Origin: Prevotellaceae bacterium
GTDB taxonomy: Bacteria > Bacteroidota > Bacteroidia > Bacteroidales > UBA932
Length of the DNA: 6,354 bases
Assembly (NCBI GenBank): GCA_031267855.1
Contig: JAIRYH010000119.1
Span: 1 to 6,354 of the forward strand
Direction: 5' to 3'
Under the pieces are notes generated by a model, which had not been told where the DNA came from, did not search any database, and saw only the letters and a program-made list of their open reading frames with translations. A program made the position numbers and the translations under genes. This document shows, piece after piece, positions 6,332 through 6,354 of the stretch (the first letter of the stretch is position 1; each line of letters starts with the position of its first letter).

Positions 6332-6354
6332 CCGTTCCGCGCGGCGCACCGTCC
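6332..6354. repeat. Tandem long repeat, unit 3 (cut by window end)
   Basis: The last 23 bases repeat the start of units 1 and 2 without a difference, so the array continues beyond the window for an unknown number of copies. Confidence 0.85.

Noticed and set aside
5773..6354. CRISPR array
   Set aside because: The repeats are hundreds of bases long and follow one another directly, with no 25-40-bp repeat alternating with unique spacers, and no cas gene is in the window.

Overview
The window looks like part of a Bacteroidota (Bacteroidia) chromosome. The first 127 bases are the 3' end of a 16S rRNA gene with the sequence style typical of that phylum. None of the three protein genes has a recognisable Shine-Dalgarno sequence. 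The leftmost-reading operon is preceded by a TATATTTG box that fits the Bacteroidota -7 consensus TAnnTTTG. The two predicted secreted proteins, one with a beta-propeller/regulatory-domain/OmpA layout, are of a kind common in that phylum. The exact genus cannot be told from this much sequence.

Layout. Positions 1-127: end of 16S rRNA (+ strand), followed after 53 nt by a strong intrinsic terminator (181-218). There is no tRNA, spacer or 23S gene after it, so this 16S copy appears unlinked from a classic rRNA operon. Positions 304-5559: three genes, all on the minus strand and so convergent with the 16S gene. In transcription order they are an OmpA-family peptidoglycan-anchoring protein with a five-bladed PD40-type propeller (3496-5559), an unrecognised 726-residue secreted protein with a helical N-terminal half and a probable beta-propeller C-terminal part (1225-3405), and prmC, the release-factor glutamine methyltransferase (304-1161). 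Gaps are 90 and 63 bp with no obvious internal promoter. The first two are probably one transcription unit acting in the cell envelope. PrmC is a cytoplasmic housekeeping enzyme that may ride on the same transcript.

Positions 5560-6354 (795 bp) hold no credible gene but are dense in structure: the operon promoter; a five-copy 8-bp microsatellite placed where the -33 promoter region should be; a pair of REP-like hairpins; and a tandem array of long repeat units (311 bp, 248 bp, then a third cut by the window end). Each complete unit contains a GC-rich hairpin followed by five T residues and a 124-bp imperfect inverted repeat. The stem arms are identical between the two complete units while spacer and loop bases differ. 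This array is the least explained part of the window and the best candidate for something undescribed (a structured-RNA cassette or a MITE-like element).
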